This document shows, piece by piece, positions 22,894 through 30,636 of a stretch of DNA of 31,200 bases. Under the pieces are notes generated by a model, which was not told the origin of the DNA, searched no databases, and saw nothing but the letters and a program-made list of their open reading frames with translations. The stretch comes from SLST01 sp046538735 (lineage in GTDB: Bacteria > Spirochaetota > Spirochaetia > DSM-27196 > SLST01), in assembly GCA_046538735.1 (NCBI GenBank), contig JBKHII010000033.1:1-31200 (forward strand), read 5' to 3'. Numbering within the stretch: the first letter of the stretch is position 1; every line of letters begins with the position of its first letter. A program made the position numbers and the translations under genes.

Positions 22894-23201
22894 TCTTGAG
22901 GCTCGCGGCGTGCAGCCGGAAACTCCCGTCGTGGGAAGGGCTCCGGCCCGAACCGGCACCCCTCTCGATCGACCTCTTCGCGCGCTTTCTCGACCGGATC
23001 GCGCCCATTCGCCCGCTCGTGGCGAGCATCATGCTCCAGTTCGAGTACCTCAACAAGCGGAAGGTGTCGAGAATGACACCGACCCTGCAGATCGATCGCT
23101 CGGAACTCGCGGTCCGGACGCCATTTGTGGCGCTGCATGAGGGATGCGCAGCGGTACTATACCATTTGCCGCTGCGATCGTTGATATGGTCGGAGATATG
23201 A
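22887..23201 (+). CDS. Small ORF, unknown, possibly real
   Basis: The reading frame gives 104 residues from a GTG at 22887. The middle and end read like a soluble helical protein (LSIDLFARFLDRIAPIRP, SIMLQFEYLNKRKVSRM), and third codon positions are mostly G or C as in true genes here. The N-terminus is uncertain: the GTG sits on the -35 box of the TRAP promoter, and in-frame ATGs occur at 23031 and later. It is divergent from tatT in the only space not used by the minus strand. I recognise no domain. Confidence 0.45.
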   Translation: MSILRLAACSRKLPSWEGLRPEPAPLSIDLFARFLDRIAPIRPLVASIMLQFEYLNKRKVSRMTPTLQIDRSELAVRTPFVALHEGCAAVLYHLPLRSLIWSEI

Positions 23202-23326
23202 TCTCACAGGGAACCGACGTCTCCGTGCACGTGAACGATCACTACGAGGGTTCGGCGCCGTTGACGGTCGACAAGCTGGAGCGTCTCGTAGACGAGCGTC
23301 GTGACAGGTTCTCGCAGATCCGCTGA
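23198..23326 (+). CDS. Very short ORF overlapping the previous one, doubtful
   Basis: An ATG at 23198 overlaps the stop of the preceding ORF (ATGA) and has GGAG a few bases before it. The 42-residue product is hydrophilic (SVHVNDHYEGSAPLTVDKLE, then a charged helix). The frame is also open upstream to an ATG at 23144. Its last 85 bases run antiparallel to the 3' end of the J-domain gene, so one of the two tails may be meaningless. The coupling-type overlap is the main argument for it. Confidence 0.35.
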   Translation: MISQGTDVSVHVNDHYEGSAPLTVDKLERLVDERRDRFSQIR

Positions 23327-23988
23327 TAGATTGCGCTGAACTTCTCGAGCCGCCTCAGCTTCCACCTCGCATCGGCAGCCCACGGGCTCGCCGGATACCG
23401 TTCCGCGACCACGAGGAAGTAGCTGTACGACCGCTCGAAGTAGTGCAGCGCACGCAGAACGAACCGCATGACGTACGCGTCGTACGCTTCGATCGTTCGC
23501 TTGCGCAGGAGCTCCCGTCGCATGGCGGGCGCTTCCTTGCGGATCAACTCGGTCGCACCGAGATTGAAGTAGCGGAACCCCTGCTTGTAGTACGCGTAGG
23601 CCGGATCACGAAGCGCTCCAACGGAGGTTGAGGCGCTCGGGACGCCCGGTCGCGTCTTCCGGGCCCAGGCGGCGGTGAATTGCGTCTCTGCGTCGCGCCG
23701 GTCTGCCGACCGGCGTTGATCACGCGGAGACGGGTGCTCGCTGCCGCCGGACGCGTCGGCGGCGCAAGAGGTCGCTCCTCCGGCCGCGTCGGTGAGATCC
23801 GCCGTCACGGCCATGTAGGCCTCGTTGATCCGCATCATCTGAAGCTGCCGGCGCGGGCGCTCGGCATCGGGAGCGAGGTCGGGATGGTTGCGCTTCGCGA
23901 GACGCCGATACGCGGCGCGGGCATCGGCGATGGAGCAGCCCGGTTCGAGCTCGAGCAACGAGTAGCAGGGAGGAGCGGCGGACCTCAT
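23242..23988 (-). CDS. J-domain (DnaJ-type) protein
   Basis: The 248-residue product opens with a J-domain (about 7-60): YSLLELEPGCSIADARAAYR, then the HPD motif at 35-37 in AKRNHPDLAP. It should stimulate an Hsp70 ATPase. A disordered Ser/Arg/Asp-rich linker (about 65-115) leads to a helical region (about 120-230: YAYYKQGFRYFNLGATELIR, VLRALHYFERSYSYFLVV) resembling TPR-like packing. No zinc-finger or substrate domain of classic DnaJ is present, so it is a specialised J-protein. The ATG at 23988 has GGAGG at 4 bases and overlaps the preceding small ORF's stop (ATGA). The final 20 residues are Ser/Arg-rich and overlap a plus-strand ORF. It is last in a six-gene chain. Confidence 0.87.
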   Translation of the reverse strand: MRSAAPPCYSLLELEPGCSIADARAAYRRLAKRNHPDLAPDAERPRRQLQMMRINEAYMAVTADLTDAAGGATSCAADASGGSEHPSPRDQRRSADRRDAETQFTAAWARKTRPGVPSASTSVGALRDPAYAYYKQGFRYFNLGATELIRKEAPAMRRELLRKRTIEAYDAYVMRFVLRALHYFERSYSYFLVVAERYPASPWAADARWKLRRLEKFSAIYQRICENLSRRSSTRRSSLSTVNGAEPS

Positions 23989-24200
23989 GCGTCCTCCTCG
24001 AGCTCCGCCCGCGCGCGCGGGAGCGAATCGGGATGCGACTTCCGCTCGAACGCCGGGGGTCGGAGACGATGAGCGAACGCGGCAGGGGAGACGATCTCCT
24101 GCCGCCGCGCGATGCCGAGGAGTGCGGCACGCCCGAGCATGGCGCGGGGAACGAGCAACGTGGGCGTAAGCGCGCCGGAATCGGCGACGAGATCATTCAA
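23985..24200 (-). CDS. Small ORF between the exported-protein and J-domain genes
   Basis: A 71-residue frame begins at a TTG (24200) that overlaps the stop of the exported-protein gene by eight bases and ends in an ATGA overlap with the J-domain gene. These tight junctions on both sides support a translated gene. The first half is hydrophobic (LTPTLLVPRAMLGRAALLGI), the second basic and then acidic (ARAELEEDA). No family is recognised. A weak GGAG lies about 10 bases before the TTG. Confidence 0.5.
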   Translation of the reverse strand: MNDLVADSGALTPTLLVPRAMLGRAALLGIARRQEIVSPAAFAHRLRPPAFERKSHPDSLPRARAELEEDA

Positions 24201-24711
24201 TGCCGAGCAACTCCGTGATCTGCGACCAGGTAGCCCGGCGATACTCGAACCAATCGTCGGTATCGTCCGGGTCCTCGATGTAGGCGATCAGGCCCCACGC
24301 CTGATTGATGAGCAGCTGATGAGCCCGGACCATGTCGGCCACGAGCGTACGATCCTCGGCAGCCAGATCTCCGTCTGCGAGGAGACGTTGCAGGACCTCC
24401 ACATCGGACTCGCACAGCCCGATCACGTCGCGCGCAAGCTCGTCCGCGAAGGAAGCCGTGTAGGCGGCGGTTGCGTATCCGTCGGCGAGCGTGCCGAGCA
24501 GGAAGTACGTGGTGTAGAGGCTGGACGCGCCGAGCGCGCCCACGGCGTAGAGCGCCGGGTCGGCCTCATCCGCCGCGGGTGACGGGACGCGAACCTCCTC
24601 ACCCGGTTCGGCGTTCGCCGCGCCGGTCTGAGCGAGTACGGGTACACCGATCGAGGCGAACAGCAGTGCCAGCGTCACAAGATGTCGTGTCGTTCTCTTC
24701 ATCCTCTCCAT
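24193..24711 (-). CDS. Small exported protein, unknown function
   Basis: The 172-residue product has a clear signal peptide (basic KRTTRH, core LVTLALLFASIGV, ending VLAQ). An acidic linker follows, then a helical domain (about 55-165) with ALYAVGALGASSLYTTYFLL, ARDVIGLCESDVEVLQRLL and LINQAWGLIAYIEDPDDTDD. It should be periplasmic. No family is recognised. The start may be the ATG at 24711 or the ATG three codons on (24702); both follow an AAGGAAGG/GGAGAGG purine run. It begins six bases after the M16 protease stop, so it is co-transcribed and may be functionally tied to that gene or to the J-protein. Confidence 0.82.
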   Translation of the reverse strand: MERMKRTTRHLVTLALLFASIGVPVLAQTGAANAEPGEEVRVPSPAADEADPALYAVGALGASSLYTTYFLLGTLADGYATAAYTASFADELARDVIGLCESDVEVLQRLLADGDLAAEDRTLVADMVRAHQLLINQAWGLIAYIEDPDDTDDWFEYRRATWSQITELLGIE

Positions 24712-24717
24712 CCTTCC

Positions 24718-27633
24718 TTACATGGGTAGCGTAGTCTGGTGCTCGGCCAGTTCGGGAAGCTGATCGGCGGCGCGCGCGATTGCATCCGAACCGGCGACGA
24801 CCGCGACGTACGATTCTGCCATGGATTCGCGAAGTCGCTCGGCCGCTCGCTGGATATCTCGCGAGGTCGTCTTCAGCAACGTCTCGTGATTCTCCTGCCG
24901 CATCTCGTTGGTCACGCCGTAGAGCGCTCGCCGAAGCGCGACGATCGACTTCTCTCCGGGCGACAGCGGTCTGATGTGGTGGCCGGTCACGCCGATGATC
25001 GCGAGATCGAGCTCTCCATCCTCAGGAGGTTGATCGGCGAAATGCTCGAGCGCCGACCGAAACGCCTGGAGCGTCTCGGTTATGCGCGGGTCCCGGTACG
25101 ACGTAAACCCGAACGTGGCGTCCATCCCACGGGCGCTCGCATTTGCCCCGTAGGCGCCGCCCTTCATACGAATCGCCTCCCAGAGATACCCGGTCCGCAT
25201 CAGGTGCGCGAGCACCTGCTCGTGGACGTACTCCTCCGAACCGATGCGTCCGCCGCGGCACGCCGCGGCCACGAACGCCACGTCCGAAGGTACCATCAGC
25301 GCTTCGGCCCTAGGAAATTGCTCCTCGGAGAGTTGCTCGGCCTCGCTCGACCAGCCGCCTTCCGGCAGCGAGGCCGCCAACCGCTCCAGGTGCGGGATCG
25401 CCCGCCGCTGAGCGTCGGTCGTGCCGGTCACGTTGACGGCCATGTTGTCGCGCCGAAGAACCGCCTCGTTGATGCGTCTCAGCGCGCCGGCAGTCTCGGC
25501 GATACGGTCGCGCGCGAGATCGTGCACGAAGAGCAGCTGCACTACCCCGCGCCACGCCTCTTCGAACCGGTACGCTTCGGAGAACGCACGGCCGGCCCGA
25601 AGCGCGGCGTACTGGTGTCCGGCGGGGAGAATCGAGCCGCTCATGCTGCTCCGAGCTTCCTTCACGAGATCGTTCAGCCGGTCGGTATCGTCGAACGGCG
25701 CCTCAAGCATGAGCGAGCGCAGGAGTTCCACCGCCTCTTCAAGAGCGGACTCGAGCGCCTTCATGCGGAAGAAGAGCCGCCTGTCCGCGTGCCGAACCTC
25801 GTGGAGCGGAATGCCGGCCTCGCAGAAGCTGCTCAACCCGCCCATCTTGAGTCCGATCTCGGTGGCCACCTCGTCGTAGCTACGACCGGGCAGCCCGATC
25901 TCTCCGACGGTGTCCACGTACAGCGGCACGTAGGGCAGAAGTTCCGGATCGAGTCCCGCGAGGTCAAAGGCGAGGTCTACGTAGACCACGCCGTTCGAGT
26001 AGACGTCGTGGAGGTAGATCGGAATGTCGTCACCGATCGAGTCCTCGGTCGTGGGAATGACCTCGAGCTCCTTCGGCAAGTCTCCCACCTTGAGGAACGG
26101 AATCGCTGAGACCGCCTCCGGCGAATCGGGCTCGGCCTGTCTCGCCTCGAGCTCGGACTGTTCCCTGAGGAGTCGCTCGCGGTCCGACTCCGTGAGCCCG
26201 GCCTCAATACGCTGAAGCCGCGCGGCAACCGCCGCGTGCTCGCGGTCTCGTTGCTCGGCATCGGGGAGCACGGTGACGGTCGCGCGGTGATGATTCTCCA
26301 GCAGCGACGTGCGGATCAGCTCCTCAAAGTACCGCGAGCCGGGAACGGCCTTGCCGCGAAGCGCGTCGAAGGGGCGCAGGAAGCGCATCGTCGCGTCCGG
26401 CCTCGTGCCGTGCAACCAGCCACGGAGCGCCTTCGTCATGAGCCGGAGCCCCATCGGCGCACCGCCCTTGATCTCACGGTTTCGGAACTCAACCCTTCGG
26501 AACGCCGCCTCAACGATTTCGCGATCGATTCCCTTGTCGGCGAGGTCGCCGAGGGTCTCGAGCACGAGATGCTCGATCTCGTCCTTCTTCTCCGCATTCG
26601 TACCCCGCAAGCCCACGGCGAATACCATTTCCTTCAGATCGGTCTCGATTCCGGTCGGCGCGGAGAGATCGTCGCCGAGGCCCGACTCGATGAGGCGCTT
26701 GCGAAGCGGTCCGGCACTCGTACCGAGCAAGATGGACGAGAGCAGCTCGTAGCTCATGACACGGTCGGGGTCGGAGACCGGGTCCAACAGCCAGCTCATC
26801 GTAATCGATGTGGGCCCGTCGTCTCCGTCGGTGGGACAGGTCACAATCTGATCGCGGGGGGCGGCCCAGCGCGGTTGTGCGGGGACGTTGAAATCAACAT
26901 CCAGCCGCTCGAAGTGCGAGAGGAAATGCTTGTTGAGGAAGTCCAGGTAGTGGTCGCTCGGGACGTCCCCGTAGAGGAAGATCCGGCTGTTCGACGGATG
27001 ATAGTACGTTCGATGGAAGCCCAGGAAATCCTCGTACGAGAGATCGGGTATCGCCTCGGGATCGCCCCCGGAATCGTAGCCGTATGGAGTGTCGGGCAGA
27101 AGGACACGATGCGCCCAGCCGGCAGCAACCGAGTCGTGATTCGCGTAGTTGCCCTTCATCTCGTTGTAGACGATTCCCGTAATATCGAGGGCGCCGTCGT
27201 CGCGTACGAGAAGTCGATGCCCCTCCTGACGGAAGAACGCCGGATCGAGCAGCGGGAAGAATACCGCGTCACCATAGACCTGCATCATATTGAAGAGGTC
27301 TTGTTCAACGGTGCTCGATGCGGGGTAGATCGTCTTGTCCGGGTAGGTCATCGCGTTAAGGAACGTGTTGAGGCTCCCCTTCACCAGGAGGATGAACGGG
27401 TCCTTCACCGGATAGTGTCGCGATCCGCAAAGCACGGTGTGTTCGAGAATGTGCGCCACTCCCGTGGAATCGGGCGGCAACGTCTTGAACGCGAATCCGA
27501 AGAGATTCTCCCGGTCGTCGTTGAGTACGTGGTAGACCTCGGCTCCCGTCTCCTCGTGCCGGAACCAGAGCCCTCGACCTCGATACTCGGGAAGCGCCCC
27601 CTCATCGATCAGTTCGAATCCGTGTGTCCTCAA
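24718..27633 (-). CDS. M16C metallopeptidase (presequence-protease type)
   Basis: The 971-residue product has the length and two-half layout of PreP/CYM1 peptidases, which degrade short unfolded peptides inside a closed chamber. The inverted zinc motif HILEH is at 61-65 (H61, H65 ligands, E64 catalytic base). The following NTFLNAMTYPDKTIYPASST and EQDLFNMMQVYGDAVFFPLL are typical, the latter holding the third ligand region. No signal peptide is present. The start is a TTG (27633) that overlaps the nucleosidase stop and has GGAGG at 6 bases. The frame stays open upstream through that gene, but homology begins here (HGFELIDEG). It is third in the six-gene chain. Confidence 0.92.
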   Translation of the reverse strand: MRTHGFELIDEGALPEYRGRGLWFRHEETGAEVYHVLNDDRENLFGFAFKTLPPDSTGVAHILEHTVLCGSRHYPVKDPFILLVKGSLNTFLNAMTYPDKTIYPASSTVEQDLFNMMQVYGDAVFFPLLDPAFFRQEGHRLLVRDDGALDITGIVYNEMKGNYANHDSVAAGWAHRVLLPDTPYGYDSGGDPEAIPDLSYEDFLGFHRTYYHPSNSRIFLYGDVPSDHYLDFLNKHFLSHFERLDVDFNVPAQPRWAAPRDQIVTCPTDGDDGPTSITMSWLLDPVSDPDRVMSYELLSSILLGTSAGPLRKRLIESGLGDDLSAPTGIETDLKEMVFAVGLRGTNAEKKDEIEHLVLETLGDLADKGIDREIVEAAFRRVEFRNREIKGGAPMGLRLMTKALRGWLHGTRPDATMRFLRPFDALRGKAVPGSRYFEELIRTSLLENHHRATVTVLPDAEQRDREHAAVAARLQRIEAGLTESDRERLLREQSELEARQAEPDSPEAVSAIPFLKVGDLPKELEVIPTTEDSIGDDIPIYLHDVYSNGVVYVDLAFDLAGLDPELLPYVPLYVDTVGEIGLPGRSYDEVATEIGLKMGGLSSFCEAGIPLHEVRHADRRLFFRMKALESALEEAVELLRSLMLEAPFDDTDRLNDLVKEARSSMSGSILPAGHQYAALRAGRAFSEAYRFEEAWRGVVQLLFVHDLARDRIAETAGALRRINEAVLRRDNMAVNVTGTTDAQRRAIPHLERLAASLPEGGWSSEAEQLSEEQFPRAEALMVPSDVAFVAAACRGGRIGSEEYVHEQVLAHLMRTGYLWEAIRMKGGAYGANASARGMDATFGFTSYRDPRITETLQAFRSALEHFADQPPEDGELDLAIIGVTGHHIRPLSPGEKSIVALRRALYGVTNEMRQENHETLLKTTSRDIQRAAERLRESMAESYVAVVAGSDAIARAADQLPELAEHQTTLPM

Positions 27634-28328
27634 TCGTCTCCTCCATCGACCAACTCGCCGAGTATTCCCTGAAGGTAGTGCCACGAGTTGTCCGCAGCAA
27701 AGCCCACGATCCGGTCGAACTCGATCGCCGATCCGTCCGACTGGTCGCTGATCGTCCGGATGAGCAGATACGGAACGCCGTTCACGGCAGCGACGAGCCC
27801 TACGCTCGCCCCTTCCATCTCGACCGCGTCTCCATCCAGCTCGGCGGCGAGCCGCTCCCGATGCTCCGCGTTGGCGACGAACTGATCTCCGGTGAGGACT
27901 CTGCCGACGTGTCGCGTGCCGTGCGGCGGGTCGATCCGGGAAGCGATCTCTACGAGCCGTTCGTCGCACGGATAGATGCGGTGCGCGGAGTATGGAATGC
28001 GACCAATCTCGAATCCGAGCGCGGTCACGTCCATGTCGTGCTGCATCGAGTCGCGGGCTACGAGCGTATCGCCGATCTCGAGACGATCGCGGAGCGCCCC
28101 GGCCACGCCGGTGAAAATGATCCGCTCCGGGGAGAATCGGTCGATCAGGTACTGGCTGATCATCGCAGAAAGCGTCTTGCCAACGCCCGTGCGACTCACT
28201 ACCACCTGTGCGCCGGCGATCGAGCCGTGAGCGATCGGGAATCCTCTCCACTCCTCGCGTGCGTCGAGATCCATCAGCGAGAGGATCGTAGCTACCTCGC
28301 CGTCCATGGCACCAAGAATCAGGGTCAT
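27630..28328 (-). CDS. mtnN: 5'-methylthioadenosine/S-adenosylhomocysteine nucleosidase
   Basis: The 232-residue product is a complete MTA/SAH nucleosidase. It removes adenine from methylthioadenosine and S-adenosylhomocysteine, by-products of SAM use. Key residues match the E. coli enzyme: E11 (GAMDGEVA), the phosphorylase-fold GVAGAL (74-79), GDQFV (147-151), VEMEGAS (E172) and RTISD with the catalytic D195. It starts with an ATG at 28328 that overlaps the lyase stop (ATGA). No luxS is in the window. Together with the C-S lyase it fits homocysteine/methionine recycling. Confidence 0.95.
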   Translation of the reverse strand: MTLILGAMDGEVATILSLMDLDAREEWRGFPIAHGSIAGAQVVVSRTGVGKTLSAMISQYLIDRFSPERIIFTGVAGALRDRLEIGDTLVARDSMQHDMDVTALGFEIGRIPYSAHRIYPCDERLVEIASRIDPPHGTRHVGRVLTGDQFVANAEHRERLAAELDGDAVEMEGASVGLVAAVNGVPYLLIRTISDQSDGSAIEFDRIVGFAADNSWHYLQGILGELVDGGDD

Positions 28329-29533
28329 TGCTTCTGCTCCAGGTACGAGACAGCTCGTTCGAGCCGCTCGAGACCGTCCTCCACCAGTCGGCGCGGCGCG
28401 GCAAGGTTCATCCGGAAGAACCCGCGGCCGTCCGCGCCGAATCGGGAGCCGTCGCTCAGCCGGAGCGCGGCTTCCTCCACGAGCGCGTGACGGGCGGCCG
28501 CGTCGTCCGCACCGGTGCGTTCGTACAGACGCCGGAAGTCGAGCCACGCGAGGTACGTTCCCTCGATCGGCGAGCACAAGATCTCGCCGGTGAAGCGTCG
28601 GTCCATTTCGGCGCCGAACCACTCGATCTGCCCGTCCAGGAACTCGAGCAGCGAATCGGCCCACGCACCGCCGGCTCCGTACGCCGCCTCGGTCGCCGAC
28701 AGGCTCAACGCGTTCGGAATCGTCATGCCCAGGCGCGAGAGCGTGCTCTCGAGTCGGACGCGCAGATCGTCATTCGGGACCACGAGGTGAGCGCTCGCGA
28801 TCCCGGCGATGTTGAACGTCTTGCTCGGAGAGTGGGCGGCGATCGTACGGGCGGCAGCCTGGGAGCTCACGTCGGCATACGGCACGAAATCGATCCCGGA
28901 CCTCGTGAGGTCGGAGTGGATCTCGTCCGCGATCACGAGGAGACCGTGACGCGCGCACAGTGCGTCGAGTCGTTCAAGCTCCGGCCTCGTCCAGACGCGG
29001 CCGACCGGATTGTGCGGCGAGCAGAGGAGAAGGAGTCGGGTACGCGGAGAGATCGACGATTCGAGCCGATCGAGATCCATCTCGTAACGTCCGTCTACGT
29101 TGACGAGCGGGTTCTCGAGAACCGTGCGCCCATTGTCGCGGATCGCGCTGAAGAATGGGAAGTAGACCGGAGTCTGAACGACGACTTCGTCGCCGGGCTC
29201 GCTGAACGCGAGAATCGCCGCGCGGACCGCCGGCATGACGCCTGGGGCGTAGAGGAGCGCCTCGTCGCCGATCGACCACCCGTTGCGCGCGCGTTGCCAC
29301 TCGACAAAGGTCGATCGATAGCGATCGGAGGCGAAGGTGTACCCGTAGACCGGGTGTTCCACGCGTTCGGCAAGCGCCTCCTGGATGACCGGCGCAGCGG
29401 GGAAGTCCATGTCCGCGATCCACATGGGGAGGAGCTGCCGGCCGGCTGAGTTGGTCGGGCGATAGTCCCACTTGTAGCTGCTCGTCCCGCTTCGATCGAG
29501 AACCGTGTGGAACGTGTCTGGTGAAGAACCCAT
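28325..29533 (-). CDS. MalY/PatB-family PLP-dependent C-S lyase
   Basis: The 402-residue product is a fold-type I PLP enzyme of the MalY/PatB branch, whose members are cystathionine beta-lyases (cystathionine to homocysteine, pyruvate and ammonia) or related aminotransferases. Branch marks are PMWIADMDF (36-44) and HPVYGYTF (60-67). PLP contacts are N175 (SPHNPVG), D203 (IADEIHSD) and the Schiff-base lysine K238 (SPSKTFNIAG). The ATG at 29533 begins this conserved region; a longer frame upstream runs into the divergent gene. It heads the six-gene chain. The beta-lyase assignment is favoured by the next gene, MTA/SAH nucleosidase. Confidence 0.92.
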   Translation of the reverse strand: MGSSPDTFHTVLDRSGTSSYKWDYRPTNSAGRQLLPMWIADMDFPAAPVIQEALAERVEHPVYGYTFASDRYRSTFVEWQRARNGWSIGDEALLYAPGVMPAVRAAILAFSEPGDEVVVQTPVYFPFFSAIRDNGRTVLENPLVNVDGRYEMDLDRLESSISPRTRLLLLCSPHNPVGRVWTRPELERLDALCARHGLLVIADEIHSDLTRSGIDFVPYADVSSQAAARTIAAHSPSKTFNIAGIASAHLVVPNDDLRVRLESTLSRLGMTIPNALSLSATEAAYGAGGAWADSLLEFLDGQIEWFGAEMDRRFTGEILCSPIEGTYLAWLDFRRLYERTGADDAAARHALVEEAALRLSDGSRFGADGRGFFRMNLAAPRRLVEDGLERLERAVSYLEQKQ

Positions 29534-29544
29534 TGCGCCTACGT

Positions 29545-29550
29545 AGTATA
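29545..29550 (-). promoter_or_regulatory. Probable -10 box (TATACT) of the C-S lyase operon
   Basis: TATACT (29550-29545) matches the -10 consensus in five of six positions and ends 11 bases before the ATG at 29533, giving a leader of about five bases. No good -35 box is seen at 16-18 bases. Confidence 0.45.
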
Positions 29551-29566
29551 CGGTGTCCGGCGCTGT

Positions 29567-29572
29567 TATCCT
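29567..29572 (+). promoter_or_regulatory. Probable -10 box (TATCCT) of the epmA-like gene
   Basis: TATCCT (29567-29572) lies six bases before the ATG at 29579, the leaderless spacing seen at trkA and the amidohydrolase gene. No convincing -35 box is present. Confidence 0.45.
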
Positions 29573-29578
29573 ACCGGT

Positions 29579-30595
29579 ATGCTGAGTGAGGACGTCGCTC
29601 GCTTCCGAGCAGCAACGATCAAGGCGCTCCGCGCCTTCTTTGACGAACGAGGGTATCTGGAGGTCGATACCCCGGTGCTCGCACCCGAGCTCATTCCGGA
29701 GGCGCACATCGAGGTGTTCGAGACCCGGCTCGTGGACCCGTTCGCGGCGGACGGTGCTGCCCCGTCGCCCGAGCGGGCGGCGCCGTCACGCTTCGGGGCG
29801 GCGCCCCCGGGATCCGGGGCCGCGCGACGCTTCCTCGTCCCATCGCCGGAGATCTGGATGAAGCGGCTCCTGGCGCAGGGCTACGGCAACATGTACAGCC
29901 TGGGGAAGGTCTTCCGAAACGCCGAGAGCACGTCGCGGATGCACCATCCCGAGTTCACGATGCTCGAGTGGTACACGGTGGACGCGGACTACCGCGACCA
30001 GGCGTTGCTGACCGGCGAGCTGCTGCGCTACCTGGGCGACGCCCTGCCGGAGGCCGACGGGCGCGACGCGATCCGCGCGGACGTTGAGACGATGACCGTC
30101 GCGGAGAGCATCGCGCGGTACGCCGGGATGAGACTCGACTTCGCCGGAAGGGGAGCCATGCGCGAGGCCGCGAGCGCGCTGGGGTTGCGCGTCGGTATGA
30201 ACGAAACCGAGGAGGACCTCTATCAGCGTATCCTGCTGACCTTCGTGGAGCCGAGACTCCCGCACGATCACCCGGTCATCCTGACCGACTACCCGGCGAT
30301 GGTTCCCACGCTCGCGCGCAGGAACGGAGCGGTCGCCGAACGGTGGGAGCTCTACCTGCAGGGCATGGAGATCGCGAACTGCTACACCGAAGAGCGCGAC
30401 CGCGCGCGCCTGGAAGAGTTCCTCCGCGTGGAGGGGGAACGCAAGCAGAATGCCGTCGTCCCACACTCTGTTGCGGACTCGCTCCTGGACTTCGCGAGCG
30501 CACCGCCGTGCAGCGGCGTGGCGCTCGGCGTGGACCGGCTCGTCATGGCGCTCCTCGATCTGCGCGAGATAGGGGGGGTAATCTTCTTCCCGTAG
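29579..30595 (+). CDS. epmA: EpmA/GenX-type EF-P lysine ligase (truncated lysyl-tRNA synthetase)
   Basis: The 338-residue product is a class II synthetase catalytic core without the anticodon-binding domain, the form of EpmA (PoxA/GenX/YjeA), which attaches (beta-)lysine to elongation factor P. Motif 1 is around 24-34 (RGYLEVDTPVL); motif 2 is GKVFRNAESTSRMHHPEF (109-126); motif 3 is GVALGVDRLVMALL near 317-330. QGMEIANCYTE resembles the substrate site of E. coli EpmA. Compared with E. coli there is an extra Ala/Pro/Gly-rich insert of about 22 residues within 53-84, before the motif 2 region. The EF-P gene starts 41 bases downstream, strongly supporting the role. No Shine-Dalgarno precedes the ATG. 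Confidence 0.93.
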   Translation: MLSEDVARFRAATIKALRAFFDERGYLEVDTPVLAPELIPEAHIEVFETRLVDPFAADGAAPSPERAAPSRFGAAPPGSGAARRFLVPSPEIWMKRLLAQGYGNMYSLGKVFRNAESTSRMHHPEFTMLEWYTVDADYRDQALLTGELLRYLGDALPEADGRDAIRADVETMTVAESIARYAGMRLDFAGRGAMREAASALGLRVGMNETEEDLYQRILLTFVEPRLPHDHPVILTDYPAMVPTLARRNGAVAERWELYLQGMEIANCYTEERDRARLEEFLRVEGERKQNAVVPHSVADSLLDFASAPPCSGVALGVDRLVMALLDLREIGGVIFFP

Positions 30596-30601
30596 TTTTT
30601 G

Positions 30602-30607
30602 TATATT
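30602..30607 (+). promoter_or_regulatory. Possible -10 box (TATATT) for efp
   Basis: TATATT follows a T-run just after the epmA stop and would give a leader of about 23 bases with the GAGG Shine-Dalgarno inside. There is no clear -35 box. efp may be made both from here and by read-through from epmA. Confidence 0.4.
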
Positions 30608-30636
30608 GCCCGCACAACTGATAGTCGAGGTAATGA

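Noticed and set aside
27634..28404. N-terminal extension of the M16 protease
   Set aside because: The frame is open but it lies over the nucleosidase gene, is Arg-rich, and homology starts at the TTG with a Shine-Dalgarno.
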